A stretch of DNA of 64,000 nucleotides from Sipunculus nudus (taxonomy: Eukaryota > Annelida > Sipuncula > Golfingiida > Sipunculidae). Made by a program: the position numbers and the translations under genes. This document shows positions 21,367 to 34,848 of this stretch, one piece after another. The stretch lies in assembly GCA_026874595.1 (NCBI GenBank), contig CM049315.1, forward strand, positions 632,001 to 696,000, given 5' to 3'. Position 1 is the stretch's first letter; every line of letters begins with the position of its first letter. The notes under the pieces were generated by a model that was not told where the DNA came from, made no database searches, and worked only from the letters and a program-made list of their open reading frames with translations.

Positions 21367-21513
21367 AGTGTTTTTTTTTCTTTTTCATGATTCTATCTAT
21401 CAAGAAACTGAAATTTTAAATTATCATTCTATAAAATGTTGAATAAAAACTTAAAATTTCAGTTTCTGGGTAGATAGAATCATGATTGGGAAAAAAACAA
21501 ACAAAAAACACTT
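21367..21513. repeat. Hairpin MITE-like inverted repeat
   Basis: Arms 21386-21419 and 21451-21484 are complementary over 34 bp with very few mismatches, with a 31-bp loop. Looser complementarity extends outward to 'gtgtttttt' on both sides. No target duplication was identified. Confidence 0.8.
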
Positions 21514-21939
21514 TTGAGATATTGACATGAAGTGTAATATTAGTTCACCAAAAAGTGGATTACTGTTACTGGGGGCTTAAAATAGTATACCTTTTAAAAA
21601 TTCAAATTATTGATCAAATGTTTCAAAACAATGTAAAAACAAACAAAAAAATCAAATATATATACTATCAGAAAGATTTCTGTACTAGGTTTAAAGTTAT
21701 GTATACTTTATGGGGTTTAATATGAATTTAACTTTTGAAATTACTTAAGATAAAGGGTTTTCAATCAGTGTTGCAGCCTTAAAGTTTTTATTTATTTAAG
21801 CGAGTGTGGTGAAGTAAAAGAGGCTACAGAGTTATAGATTGAAACAAACTGTAATTATTTTTTTGTTTTAATAATGATTGATACTGATATTCAAAGTTTC
21901 AGATTTCAATAAATCATAACTTCGTAACTTCGAATTATT

Positions 21940-24060
21940 GGCTCAGCTGACTGTAAGTCATCTGAGCTGTAGCGATCACCCTTTGTCCGTCGTCCGTCCG
22001 GCCGTCTGTCCGTTAACAGGGCACAGATCGTAACCGCTGGACCTGGAATCTTTCTACTTTACATCCAGGGAGGTCCATAAAAAATCTCCTTGAAAACCTG
22101 GAATTAGGTCTCTGTTACCCATATTCTTTGAGCTATGGTGCTCCGAAGTACCCCCAAGAATAATGGAAAATTTGATACAAAAGCTCAAGTATCTGAACAA
22201 CTAATGCATTTATCCCCATGATTCTTTGCATAGATATTGACAATAAAGTGTTTCATCAGTTTCTGCAGACTGGTGGCGCTTCCTGTTTTTTTATTATTTT
22301 TTACGATTTTTTCCCTCTATTTTTGAGACCTTAAAAGATGTGGTCATCTGTAAACAGGGTACAAATCGTAACGACTAGACCTAGAATCTTCTCTCTTGAT
22401 ATGCAGGGAGGTCCATAAAAAGTCTCCTTGGAAACCTAAAACTCGTGTCTGTTACCCATATTCTTTGAGCTATTGGGCTCTGAAATACCCCCTAGAATAA
22501 TATATAATTTGATACAAAAGCTCCAGTATCTGAACAAATAATGGATTTATAACCATGATTCTTTGCATGGATATTGGTCATGGAATATTTCATCAGTTTC
22601 TGCAGACTGGTGACGCCACCTGTATTATTATTTTTTTTTTACAATTTTTTTCTCTATTTTTGAGACCTCGAGGTGCGGTCATCTGTTAACAAGGCACAAA
22701 TCGTAACAACTGGACCTAGAGTCTTCTCTCATGACATGCAGGGAGGCCCATGAAAAGTCTACGTGGAAACCTGAAATTAGGTCTCTGTTACCCATAAACA
22801 CTGAGCTGTGGGGCTCCGAAGTAACCCCCCCCCCCCCAGAATAATGGAGTATTTGATACAAAAGCTGAAATAACTGAACAACTTATGCATTGATCACCAT
22901 GATTCTTTGCATAAATTTTGATCATGGAGTGTTTCATCAGTTTCTGCAGACTGGTGGCGCTACCTATATTTTTTCGATTTTTTTCGATTTTTTTTTCTCT
23001 ATATATTAGACCTTAAAAGATGAGGTAATCAGTTAACAGGGCACAAATCGTAACGACTGGACCTGGAATCTTCACTCTTGACATGCAGAGAGGCCCATGA
23101 AAAGTCTCCTTGGAAACCTGAAGTTAGGTCTCTGTTACCCATAAACTCTTGAGCTTTGGGGCTCTGAAGTACTCCCCAAACAATGGAAAATTTAATACAA
23201 AACTCAAGTATTTGAACAATTATTGCATTGATCACCATGATTTTGCATGGATATTGATCATGGATGTTTCATCAGTTTCTGCAGTCTGGTGGTGCCACCT
23301 GTATTTTTTCAATTTTTACGAATTTTTTTATTCATTTTTGAGACCTCTTAAGATGCGTTCATCTGTTAACAGGGCACAACTTGTAACCATTGGTCCTAGA
23401 ATCTTCTAACTTGACATCCAGGGAGGTCTGTGAAAAATATCCTTGGAAACTTGAAATTAGGTCTCGCCCTAATCTCTGAGCTATGGGGCTTATAAGCACC
23501 CCCCCCCCCAATAAATAAAATTTGAAACCAAGCAGGGCACAAATCATAACCATTGGATCTGAAATCTTCTAACTTAAAATAAAGGGAGGTCCATGAAAAG
23601 TATCCTAGGAAACGGGAAATTAGGTCTCTGTTACCCATATTTTCTGAGATATGGGGCTTATAAGCACCCCTCAGAATAACTGAAAATTTGAAACCAAAGA
23701 AGGGCACAAATCATAACCATTGGGCTCAGAATCTTCTAACTTGATATCCTGAGAGTTCCTCAAAAGTTCTCCCCAGAAACCTGAAATTCGGTCATTGTGA
23801 CCTATATTCTCAGGGTTTTAGGGTATGTTTGAGCATCCCAGAAATAATGCAAAATACACACGAATTGCCAGATTCCTCAGGAAAGGCTGGTTGGATTGTC
23901 ATCAAATTTGTTGTGCTTATGGGTCTTGATGGACTTAAGCTAATATACATGAACAATGATGCCACCTACATTATCGTAATTAGTTGCCTCTTCAAGGACA
24001 TATTGTCACATGTCTGTCTGCTGAGCGTCATGACCCATGGGTCACTTGTTCCTTATGTGT
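21940..24060. mobile_element. Minisatellite-bearing repeat element, about 340-bp period
   Basis: The left edge has a hairpin (gctcagctgac/gtcatctgagc, about 21940-21967) followed by CCGTC repeats. Four to five copies of a unit of about 340 bp follow, marked by 'ctgttaacagggcac', 'ggacctggaatctt', 'gtctctgttaccca', a C-homopolymer, and 'ctgcagactggtggcgc'. The last copies are shorter. The block ends near 'cccatgggtcacttgtt'. The same unit occurs at 52.45-53.43 kb. Probably a non-autonomous element; class not settled. Confidence 0.65.
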
Positions 24061-25010
24061 GTCATCGTACAGGTAGTACACTCCTAGAACAAGATCTAAA
24101 GAAATTCAAGAAACATTTAAACCAAATTTCAGCAAGTTATGTTTCTCAGTGAGTTCAGTTAAAACTCAATACAGAGCTACTAGTATAAGGATAAAACATG
24201 TTTTACCATTGAAAACGTATTTTAAAAAATGGGACAAATAGGCGTTTCAAGATATGAAGAAGTTTCAAGTTGAAATAGGTTTATTAGTTTTTAAAACGTG
24301 TTCAGAGGTGTTTTGATGGAAAACATGTTTCAAAAGCCAACGTGAAAATAAACGTTTTTCAAATAACAATACCGTTTAGCTGGGAAAGCTGTGAAACGCG
24401 TGTTATAGCAAAAACATGTTTAAGTTAAATTTTAAATATGTTTACAGTTATTTGAAACAATTTGCACAATGAAATATGTTGAGAATATTGTGACGTGTTT
24501 CAAAAATTGGGACAAACAGGCGTTTCAATCTCATGCACGAAACGTGCCTCCAGCTTTTAGAGTGTAAAAAGCCAGGACCAGCCGAGGTCTTACTTTCCAA
24601 TGTTCCACATTAATTAGTAATACATGTTTTAAAATGTTCAGAAAACGTGTTTAATCCTAGGAAGACAACCTTTATTTTTTTTTATATTTTTACTGACACA
24701 CATTCATATACACACCAAATAGCGCCCACACGTAAATTTCCTCGATACATGAGCTTCTGTACAGTGCCGGAGGTATTGCAGAATCATGGAGCATTTTTAT
24801 TTGAAGACATTTCACTTGCTTAAGTAAAAAAAGATAAAGGAGATCACACACAAAATGCATACCTTATTTTACTCATATGACAAAAGAAGAGTAGTCAGAA
24901 TGCTGTTATTTCCTGTACTTATTTTGTAAGACCTGTACTTTCAGGCATTATAATTATTGATACGATATTTGAAACTTTATTTTGATCATTTTTCAAAACC
25001 AAAACGTGGA
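24061..25010. other. Gene-free, with AAACGTGTTT-like words
   Basis: Degenerate words (aaacatgttt, aaacgtgttt) recur between 24190 and 24660, suggesting an old palindromic repeat. No gene seen. Confidence 0.4.
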
Positions 25011-25019
25011 CAAGAAAAA

Positions 25020-28000
25020 TCTTGCCCATATCGCCGCAAGAGGATGAATGACCACGACATGATGTACGATTCAATCCCTTCTGATATAATATTATTACTG
25101 GCTGTGTATAGCTATATCGCCGCAATAGGATGAATGACCAAGACACGATGTTCGATTAAACAGCTTCTGATATGTTATGATTTCTGGCTGTTCATAGCGA
25201 TATCGCCGCAAGAGGATGAAAGACCATGAAACGATGTACGATTTAACCCCTCCGATGTGTTATGAATACTGGCTGTGCAAAGCGATATCGCCGCAAAAGG
25301 ATTAATAATCAGAACACGATGTACGATTTAACCCCTTCTGATATGTTATGATTACTGGCTGTTCATAGCGATATCGCCGCAAAAGGATTAATAATCACGA
25401 CACGATGTACGATTTAACCCCTTGTGATATGTTATGATTACTGGCTGTCTATAGCAATATTGCCGCAAGAGGATGAATGACCGCGACACAATGTACAATT
25501 ACACACTTTCCAATATGTTATGATTATTGGCTGTGCATAGTGATGTCGCGACAATGGGATGAATGACCACGACACGATGTACAATTAAACACCTTCTAAT
25601 GTGTTATGATTATTGGCTGTGCATAGCGATATCGCCGCAAGTAAATGAATGACCACGACACGACTTACTATTTAATCTGTTCTGATATGTTATGTTTACT
25701 GGCTGTGCATAGCGATATTGCCGCAAGTAAATGAATGACCACGACACGACTAGCTTTTTACCCCCTTCTGATATGTCATGATTATTGGCTGTGTATAGCG
25801 ATATCGCCGCAAGTAAATGAATGATCACGACACGACTTACTATTTAATCCGTTCTGATATGTTATGATTACTGCCTGTGCATAGCGATATCGCCGCAAGT
25901 AAATGAATGACCACGACACGACTAGCTTTTAAACCCCTTCTGATATGTTATAATTACTGGCTATTCATAACGATATCGCCGGAAGAGTATGAATGACCAC
26001 GACACAATTTTCGATTTAACCCCTTCTGATATGTTTTGATTACTGGCTGTGCATAGCGATATCGCAGCAAGAGGACGAATGACCAACGACATGATTTACG
26101 ATTTAACCCCTGATGATATGTTTTGATTACCGGCTGTGCATAACGATATCGCAGCAAGAGGACGTATGACCAACGACACGATTTACGATTTAACCCCTTC
26201 TGATATGTTTTGATTACTGGCTGTGCATAACGATATCGCAGCAAGAGGACGAATGACCAACGACATGATTTACGATTTAACCCCTGATGATATGTTTTGA
26301 TTACCGGCTGTGCATAACGATATCGCAGCAAGAGGACGAATGACCAACGACATGATTTACGATTTAACCCCTGATGATATGTTTTGATTACTGGCTGTGC
26401 ATAACGATATCGCAGCAAGAGGACGAATGACCAACGACACGATTTACGATTTAACCCCTTCTGATATGTTATGATTACTGGCTGTGCATAACGATATCGC
26501 AGCAAGAGGAGGAATGACCAACGACATGATTTACGATTCAACCCCTGATGATATGTTATGATTACCGGCTGTGCATAGCGATACCGCCGCAGAGGATGAA
26601 TGACCATGACATGATGTACGATTTAACCCCTTCTGATATGTTTTGATTACTGGCTGTGCATAACGATATCGCAGCAAGAGGACGTATGGCCATCGACACG
26701 ATTTACGATTTAACCCCTGATGATATGTTTTGATTACTGGCTGTGCATAGCGATATCGCAGCAAGAGGACGAATGACCAACGACACGGTTTACAATTTAA
26801 CCCCTTCTGATATGTTTTGATTACTGGCTGTGCATAACGATATCGCAGCAAGAGGACGAATGACCAACGACATGATTTACGATTTAACCCCTGATGATAT
26901 GTTTTGATTACTGGCTGTGCATAGCGATATCGCAGCAAGAGGACGTATGACCAACGACACGATTTACGATTTAACCCCTTCTGATATGTTTTGATTACTG
27001 GCTGTGCATAACGATATCGCAGCAAGAGGACGAATGACCAACGACATGATTTACGATTTAACCCCTGATGATATGTTTTGATTACTGGCTGTGCATAGCG
27101 ATATCGCAGCAAGAGGACGTATGACCAACGACACGATTTACGATTTAACCCCTTCTGATATGTTTTGATTACTGGCTGTGCATAACGATATCGCAGCAAG
27201 AGGACGAATGACCAACGACATGATTACGATTTAACCCCTGATGATATGTTATGATTACCGTCTGTGCATAGCGATATCGCAGCAAGAGGACGAATGACCA
27301 ACGACATGATTTACGATTTAACCCCTGATGATATGTTTTGATAACCGGCTGTGCATAGCGATATCGCAGCAAGAGGACGAATGACCAACGACATGATTTA
27401 CGATATAACCCCTGATGATATGTTATGATTACCGGCTGTGCATAGCGATATCGCAGCAAAAGGACGAATGACCAACGACATGATTTACGATTTAACCCCT
27501 GATGATATGTTTTGATTACTGGCTTTGCATAACGATATCGCAGCAAGAGGACGAATGACCAACGACATGATTTACGATTTAACCCCTGATGATATGTTTT
27601 GATTACTGGCTGTGCATAACGATATCGCAGCAAGAGGACGAATGACCAACGACATGATTTACGATTTAACCCCTGATGATATGTTATGATTACCGGCTGT
27701 GCATAGCGATACCGCCTCAGAGGATGAATGACCATGACATGATTTACGATTTAACCCCTGATGATATGTTTTGATTACCGGCTGTGCACAGCGATATCGC
27801 AGCAAGAGGACGAATGACCAACGACATGATTTACGATTTAACCCCTGATGATATGTTTTGATTACCGGCTGTGCATAACGATATCGCAGCAAGAGGACGA
27901 ATGACCAACGACATGATTCACGATTTAACCCCTTCTGATATGTTATTATTACTGGCTGTGCATAACGATATCGCAGCAAGAGGACGTATGACCAACGACA

Positions 28001-31000
28001 TGATTTACGATTTAACCCCTGATGATATGTTATGATTACCGGCTGTGCATAGCGATATCGCCGCAAGAGGACGAATGACCAACGACATGATTTACGATTT
28101 AACCCCTGATGATATGTTTTGATTACTGGCTGTGCATAACGATATCGCAGCAAGAGGACGAATGACCAACGACATGATTTACGATTTAACCCCTGATGAT
28201 ATGTTATGATTACCGGCTGTGCATAGCGATACAGCCGCAGAGGATGAATGACCATGACATGATGTACGATTTAACCCCTTTTGATATGTTATGATTACTG
28301 GCTGTGCATGGATATCGCAGCAAGAGGATGAATAACCAACGAAACGATGTACGATTAAACCTTTTCTTATATGTTATGATTGTTGGTTATGCATGGGGAT
28401 ATCGCTGCAAGAGGATGAATGACCGCGACACAATGTACAAATAAAGAACTTCTGATATGTTATGATTACTGGATGTGCATTGCGATATCGCCGCAAGAGG
28501 ATGAATGACCAAAGGAACGTATACGATTTAACCCCTTCTAATATTTTATGATTGCTGGCTATGCATAGCAATATCGCCGGAAGAGGATAAATGACCGCGA
28601 CACGACTTACTATTTAACCCCTTCTGATATGTTATGATAACTGGCTGTGCATAGCGATATCGCCGGAAGAGGATGAAAGACCACGAAACAATGTACAATT
28701 TAACCCTTCTGATATGTTATGATTATTGATTGTGCATAGCGATATCGCCGCAAGAGGATAAATGACCACGACACGACTAGCTTTTAACCCACTTTGATAT
28801 GTTTTGATTACTGGCTCTTCATAGCGATATCGCCGGGAGAGGATGAATGACCACGACACGATGTATGATTTAACCCCTTCTGATATGTTATGATTAGTGG
28901 CTGTGCATAGCAATATGACCGCAAGAGGATGAATGACCGCGACACGATTTACGATTTAACCCCTTATGATATGTTATGATTACTGGCTGTGCATAGCGAT
29001 ATCGCCGCAAGAGGATGAAAGACCACGACACGATTTACGATTTAACCCCTTCTGATATGTTATGATTACTGGCTGTGCATAGCGATATCGCAGCAAGAGG
29101 ACGAATGACCAACGACATAATTTATGATTTAACCCCTGATGATATGTTATGATTACTGGCTGTGCATGGATATCGCAGCAAGAGGATGAATAACCAACGA
29201 AACGATGTACGATTAAACCTTTTCTTATATGTTATGATTGTTGGTTATGCATGGGGATATCGCTGCAAGAGGATGAATGACCGCGACACAATGTACAAAT
29301 AAACAACTTCTGATATGTTATGATTACTGGATGTGCATTGCGATATCGCCGCAAGAGGATGAATGACCAAAGGAACGTATACGATTTAACCCCTTCTAAT
29401 ATTTTATGATTGCTGGCTATGCATAGCAATATCGCCGGAAGAGGATAAATGACCGCGACACGACTTACTATTTAACCCCTTCTGATATGTTATGATAACT
29501 GGCTGTGCATAGCGATATCGCCGGAAGAGGATGAAAGACCACGAAACAATGTACAATTTAACCCTTCTGATATGTTATGATTATTGATTGTGCATAGCGA
29601 TATCGCCGCAAGAGGATAAATGACCACGACACGACTAGCTTTTAACCCACTTTGATATGTTTTGATTACTGGCTCTTCATAGCGATATCGCCGGGAGAGG
29701 ATGAATGACCACGACACGATGTATGATTTAACCCCTTCTGATATGTTATGATTAGTGGCTGTGCATAGCAATATGACCGCAAGAGGATGAATGACCGCGA
29801 CACGATTTACGATTTAACCCCTTATGATATGTTATGATTACTGGCTGTGCATAGCGATATCGCCGCAAGAGGATGAAAGACCACGACACGATTTACGATT
29901 TAACCCCTTCTGATATGTTATGATTACTGGCTGTGCATAGCGATATCGCAGCAAGAGGACGAATGACCAACGACATAATTTATGATTTAACCCCTGATGA
30001 TATGTTATGATTACTGGCTGTGCATGGATATCGCAGCAAGAGGATGAATAACCAACGAAACGATGTACGATTAAACCTTTTCTTATATGTTATGATTGTT
30101 GGTTATGCATGGGGATATCGCTGCAAGAGGATGAATGACCGCGACACAATGTACAAATAAACAACTTCTGATATGTTATGATTACTGGATGTGCATTGCG
30201 ATATCGCCGCAAGAGGATGAATGACCAAAGGAACATATACGATTTAACCCCTTCTAATATTTTATGATTGCTGGCTATGCATAGCAATATCGCCGGAAGA
30301 GGATAAATGACCGCGACACGACTTACTATTTAACCCCTTCTGATATGTTATGATAACTGGCTGTGCATAGCGATATCGCCGGAAGAGGATGAAAGACCAC
30401 GAAACAATGTACAATTTAACCCTTCTGATATGTTATGATTATTGATTGTGCATAGCGATATCGCCGCAAGAGGATAAATGACCACGACACGACTAGCTTT
30501 TAACCCACTTTGATATGTTTTGATTACTGGCTCTTCATAGCGATATCGCCGGGAGAGGATGAATGACCACGACACGATGTATGATTTAACCCCTTCTGAT
30601 ATGTTATGATTAGTGGCTGTGCATAGCAATATGACCGCAAGAGGATGAATGACCGCGACACGATTTACGATTTAACCCCTTATGATATGTTATGATTACT
30701 GGCTGTGCATAGCGATATCGCCGCAAGAGGATGAAAGACCACGACACGATTTACGATTTAACCTCTTCTGATATGTTATGATTACTGGCTGTGCATAGCG
30801 ATATCGCAGCAAGAGGACGAATGACCAACGACATAATTTATGATTTAACCCCTGATGATATGTTATGATTACTGGCTCTTCATAGCGATATCGCCGCAAG
30901 AAGATGAAAGACCACGACACGATGTACGATTTAAACCCTTCTGATATGTTATGATTACTGGCTGTTCATAGCGATACCGCCGCAAGAGGATGAAATGAAC

Positions 31001-31990
31001 ATGACATGATGTACGATTTAACCCCTTTTGATATGTTATGATTACTGGCTGTGCATGGATATCGCAGCAAGAGGATGAATAACCAACGAAACGATGTACG
31101 ATTAAACCTTTTCTAATATGTTATTATTGCTGGTTATGCATGGGGGTATCGCTGCAAGAGGATGAATGACCGCGGCACAATGTACAAATAAACAACTTCT
31201 GATATGTTATGATTACTGGATGTGCATTGCGATATCGCCGCAAGAGGATGAATGACCAACGAAACGTATACGATTTAACCCCTTCTGATATTTTATGATT
31301 GCTGGCTATGCATAGCAATATCGCCGGAAGAGGATAAATGACCGCGACACGACCTTCTATTTAACCCCTTCTGATATGTTATGATTATTGGCTGTGCATA
31401 GCGATATCGCCGCAAGTAAATGAATGACCACTACACGACTAGCTTTTAAACCTCTTCTGATATGTTATGATTACTGGCTCTTCATAGCGATATCGACGGA
31501 AGAGGATGAATGACAACGACACGATTTACGATTTAACCCCTTATGATATGTTTTGATTACTGGCTGTGCATAGCGATATCGCCGCAAGTGGATGAAAGAC
31601 CTCGTCAGGAATGACTATTTAACCCCTTTTCATATGTAATGATTACTGGCTGGGCATAGCGATATCGCCGCGAGCGATTGAATGATCACGACACGATGTA
31701 CGATTTAAACCATTCTGATATGTTATGATTACTGGCTGTTCATAGCGATATCGCCGCAAGAGGATGAATGACCAACAACACGATGTACGATTTAACCCCT
31801 TCTGATATGTTATAAATATTGGCTGTGCATAGCGATATCGCCGCAAGAGAATGAATGACCACGACACGATTTGCGATTTAACCCCTTTTGATATGTTATG
31901 ATTACTGGCTCTGCATAGCGATATCGCATCAAGAGGCTGAAAAACTCGAACACTGAGCGATTTAGCTCCTTCTGATATGTTATGATAACT
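25020..31990. repeat. Satellite array, 86-87-bp monomer, about 80 copies
   Basis: A monomer containing 'gatatcgccgcaagagga', 'atgaccacgaca', 'gatttaacccc', 'gatatgttatgatta' and 'ctggctgtgcata' repeats head to tail for about 7 kb. Measured spacings of the 'atatcgc' word are 86 bp at the left edge and 87 bp in 26-28 kb. The left and right edges are more diverged than the centre, as expected for a satellite. Long minus-strand frames with a 29-residue period (for example 25954-26607 and 26531-27199) exist only because 87 is a multiple of three; I do not annotate them as genes. Confidence 0.95.
28290..30868. repeat. Higher-order satellite repeat, 3 x 858 bp
   Basis: Three consecutive 858-bp blocks of ten monomers start at about 28304, 29162 and 30020. 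They differ at very few positions (for example one base near 28446 versus 29304, and one near 30234). A fourth, partial and more diverged, block starts near 31047. Confidence 0.93.
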
Positions 31991-32075
31991 GACTTTAATA
32001 TATATAATACCTATAAAAGGAATGAGGTCCACCTTTGTTCGCAATGTTAAGTAAAATCGCTTTTAATGTGACAGT

Positions 32076-32874
32076 TGTTGCGAAACCTAATATCAACAGA
32101 TCACGTATGTGTGATGAATATAAATTTTGTAATGGAGAAAAAAATCAGATTCTGTAACACTAGGCAGCGTGAAGTGTCTAGGGAATGAATAAAGAAGTCA
32201 GTAGATTTTTGTTACCAAATAACCATAATTTATTCTTAAAACAACCCTAACATTACAATACACTAACTCAATACAATTATACAGTATAACAGCAGTATAA
32301 CAGCAAATCAATACAATCACACTGAAAGATAATGGTACAGTACCTGGATACCACCACTGTCACAACGACAAGTCCTTTAAAATGTATAAGCTGGACGAAC
32401 ATTTCACACACATTTTCTCGGAGAATAACAGTCCAATGTAAAGCTCTTGTAACAATCCGAAGACCAAATAAGATTCGTCACAAATCCAGAAGAAAATCTG
32501 AAGAAAATGTAAAATTGCAGCACTTTTCGGAATAGGTCCCACAAACTGGGATACACGCTTCTGTGTCCGCTGGAATATTCTCTCACCTCTCTCAGCTTCT
32601 CACAGCTTCTATTTATAACCTTTCATCCGAAAACTCTAGAAAATTCCCTCCCACGGACAATCGAAAAGAATAATACACCTGCACAGACGCGAACACTGGA
32701 GACAGGCACGGCAGCAAGCTGTTACACTCCGCGAAAGTTCAACCAGTACGGAATAAACTGAGAATGCAACACCCGGCATGGCGAGGCCGCTACAACACGA
32801 GTTACGCCTCTGACAAACAATAAAAAAAGACATCTGTAAAACTTGTGCACACAATAAAAGGTGCAGCTGTAACA
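32076..32874 (-). repeat. 3' LTR, 799 bp
   Basis: On the minus strand it contains a TATA box (TATAAATAG, about 32609-32618) and a poly(A) signal AATAAA (32229-32234), in the correct order for an LTR promoter and terminator. Confidence 0.9.
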
Positions 32875-32890
32875 ATCCCCCTCCTGTCAG
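32875..32890 (-). promoter_or_regulatory. Polypurine tract
   Basis: The minus strand reads AGGAGGGGGAT directly before the 3' LTR. Confidence 0.8.
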
Positions 32891-33005
32891 AAAAAAAAGA
32901 AAGTTTTCTCAAAACTTGATTTTTGCGATCACAATCACTAAAGTATTACAACATTTCAAAACCATCTGATTTACAACATTACATAAACACCTCGTTTACA
33001 ACATT

Positions 33006-33150
33006 TCATAAGCATCTCGATAAGCAATCAGCAAGTACATTGTCTTTCCCTTTAATGTTTTTGATTTCAAGGTTGTAATCTTGTAAGAACAAACTGCATC
33101 TCAACAATCTTTGAGTCCTTATGCTGTTCCGCGATAAGCTTTGACCTTGA
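33006..33150 (-). pseudogene. RNase H C-terminal remnant
   Basis: This short minus-strand frame reads …FLQDYNLEIKNIKGKDN then VLADCLSRCL and stops at 33006. The pattern G-x-x-N-x-x-A-D-x-L-S-R is the typical end of gypsy-type RNase H. It sits directly between the protease remnant and the polypurine tract, so RT and most of RNase H are deleted. Integrase is also absent, or the parent had a different domain order. Confidence 0.78.
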
Positions 33151-33228
33151 AATGCAGTATCCTGTACGGGCGAGTCGTTAGACGAGTCACCTGTGACTCC
33201 CAGAATGTTGTTATCTGGACCATTATCC

Positions 33229-33426
33229 TCATGTGTTTTTTTTCTTGGCCATAGATCTAGTTACAGCACACGAAGGATACAAACCAGGAATTTCCTGACT
33301 TTCCCGATCAGTGTCCTGATCAAGTGACGGCTTTTCTGTCACTATTGATACAGGCTGTACTTTGTCACCTGCAACATTATTGCCTAGTAGCGACAGAATA
33401 CCATTAAAGGGTAAAGTAGTTCTCAT
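33229..33426 (-). pseudogene. Protease downstream fragment
   Basis: Contains ILSLLGNNVAGDKVQP and ends near PSCAVTRSMAKK. It continues the protease of the next segment after a frame change near 33420. Confidence 0.65.
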
Positions 33427-33907
33427 GCCCAGTAATATTACCAGAAATCAAATCTGACTTTAAATGTATACTGTGAAGCGGAACTGAAGTGTGCTTGTCT
33501 GAAAACACACCATTAACAAGTGCATGTGCACTAGTAAAGGACCTATTAAAAAATGGCAAAGTGTTTGCTAACATGAGAGTCTGGCCTGAACCAGTGTCCC
33601 TCAAAATTCTAATAGAGGTAGAGTCTGAAAAATCACTTGAAAGTGATACATAACCATCATGTATGAATGGCTCAAATAACTCCATTTCATAGTCAGGAGA
33701 GGAATCCACTACCTCAGTTTCATCAAAGAAAGAACTGACATTGACAGTGTTGGTCATAAACTCTTTTTCAGAGTCCTTAAAAGAATCCACATCCTCTTTA
33801 CAATCAAACTCCTCATGGGAGTCAACAGGAATTTTACTCAGCAGAAACAGACTTCTGTTTGTCATAAGAGGACCTGGCCTAATTTGAAATACTCTCGCAA
33901 GAGTCAT
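33404..33907 (-). pseudogene. Aspartic protease
   Basis: Active site IRILRDTGSGQTLML, preceded by an acidic linker and FIHDGYVSL. The second glycine-containing flap lies downstream. It would process Gag. Frames are broken on both sides. Confidence 0.75.
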
Positions 33908-34022
33908 AAAAGGACTTAGCCTTATTTAAAGAATACTCCTCGCAGGAGTCTTGAAAGAACCTAGCCTTATTAAATTCCTTGCAAGAATCAACTGAGGTTT
34001 TTACCCCGCAAGCTACGGATTC

Positions 34023-34283
34023 TCATTTTGATTCAGACGGCACGTGGGCCTCCGTAGCATCAAACTCTTTATTTGAGTCAATAAAGGAGTTGTACCACTT
34101 ATTTACATGAAAAGAGCCTGGGTCTTGTACTATGCTATGCATAGATTTTGAAACAAAACAAGGTTTGCTATTGCTATTTGGCTTATTCGCAAGTTTCCAG
34201 CAGTCAGATATTAGATGACCTTCCTTCTTGCAGTAATTACAGATTTTCTTCGAAAATGACTGGTCTTTGTTGGACTTAGACAC
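34023..34283 (-). pseudogene. Gag nucleocapsid: zinc knuckle
   Basis: An intact CCHC knuckle CNYCKKEGHLISDC with serine/lysine-rich flanks. It would bind the element's RNA. Confidence 0.8.
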
Positions 34284-34454
34284 AGTGGACGCTGAGGTGT
34301 AGCAATGGCCTTTGTTGAACTATCAGGACTACTAGTACTGGGTGACTGCGCTTTAAACCTTTTTACCATACTGATTTACATTCTTGTTTGTGAATGACTG
34401 GTTTGATTTGCTAGTAAAGGATATTTTGTGTGTTAATGAATAATCATCAGCTAA

Positions 34455-34820
34455 TTAAGCACCAATGTCAAGTGTTTCAGGACTTTTCTCATCAAGAAAA
34501 GTTTTAACATCTGCGTTAATGCAGCGCTTGAATTCCTCAAGCAAAATCAACTGGCGAAATTTGTAATAAACTTTCATTACATTTTTAGAATTACACCAGC
34601 GATCAAACAACTGCTCTTTTGTCCTAGCAAATTCGACGTAGGTCTGTTCTTTGCGCTTTTCCCAATTTCTAACTTTCTGGCGGTGAGCCTCCGGAACTAT
34701 ATCATAACCTTTTAGGATTAATCGTCTTACCAGGTCATAGTCAGCAGCAGCTTCTACTGAAAGCTCTGTATAATTTCCCTGGCCTTGCCAGTCAATACAC
34801 TTTGTAACAGCATAGTCCAA
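34455..34820 (-). pseudogene. Gag SCAN-like capsid domain
   Basis: The sequence VRRLILKGYDIVPEAHRQKV, then QTYVEFARTKEQLFDRWC and LRQLILLEEF-type RQLILLEEFKRC, then VKTFLDEKSPETL, is a clear SCAN-type helical domain. In vertebrates SCAN domains of zinc-finger genes derive from such Gag proteins. It would drive capsid dimerisation. Confidence 0.82.
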
Positions 34821-34848
34821 TTTTCCCTAGGCCATTTTAGTTTTGCAA

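Noticed and set aside
23829-24152. 107-residue protein
   Set aside because: It runs across the end of the minisatellite element into unrelated flank; no domain is visible.
25954-28255. Long minus-strand frames with a 29-residue repeat, as a repetitive secreted or structural protein
   Set aside because: They follow directly from an 87-bp satellite monomer, have no common start, shift frame at 86-bp monomers, and are rich in rare combinations with no known domain.
25020-31990. CRISPR-like array
   Set aside because: The whole monomer repeats with gradual divergence; there are no unique spacers, and the context is an animal genome.
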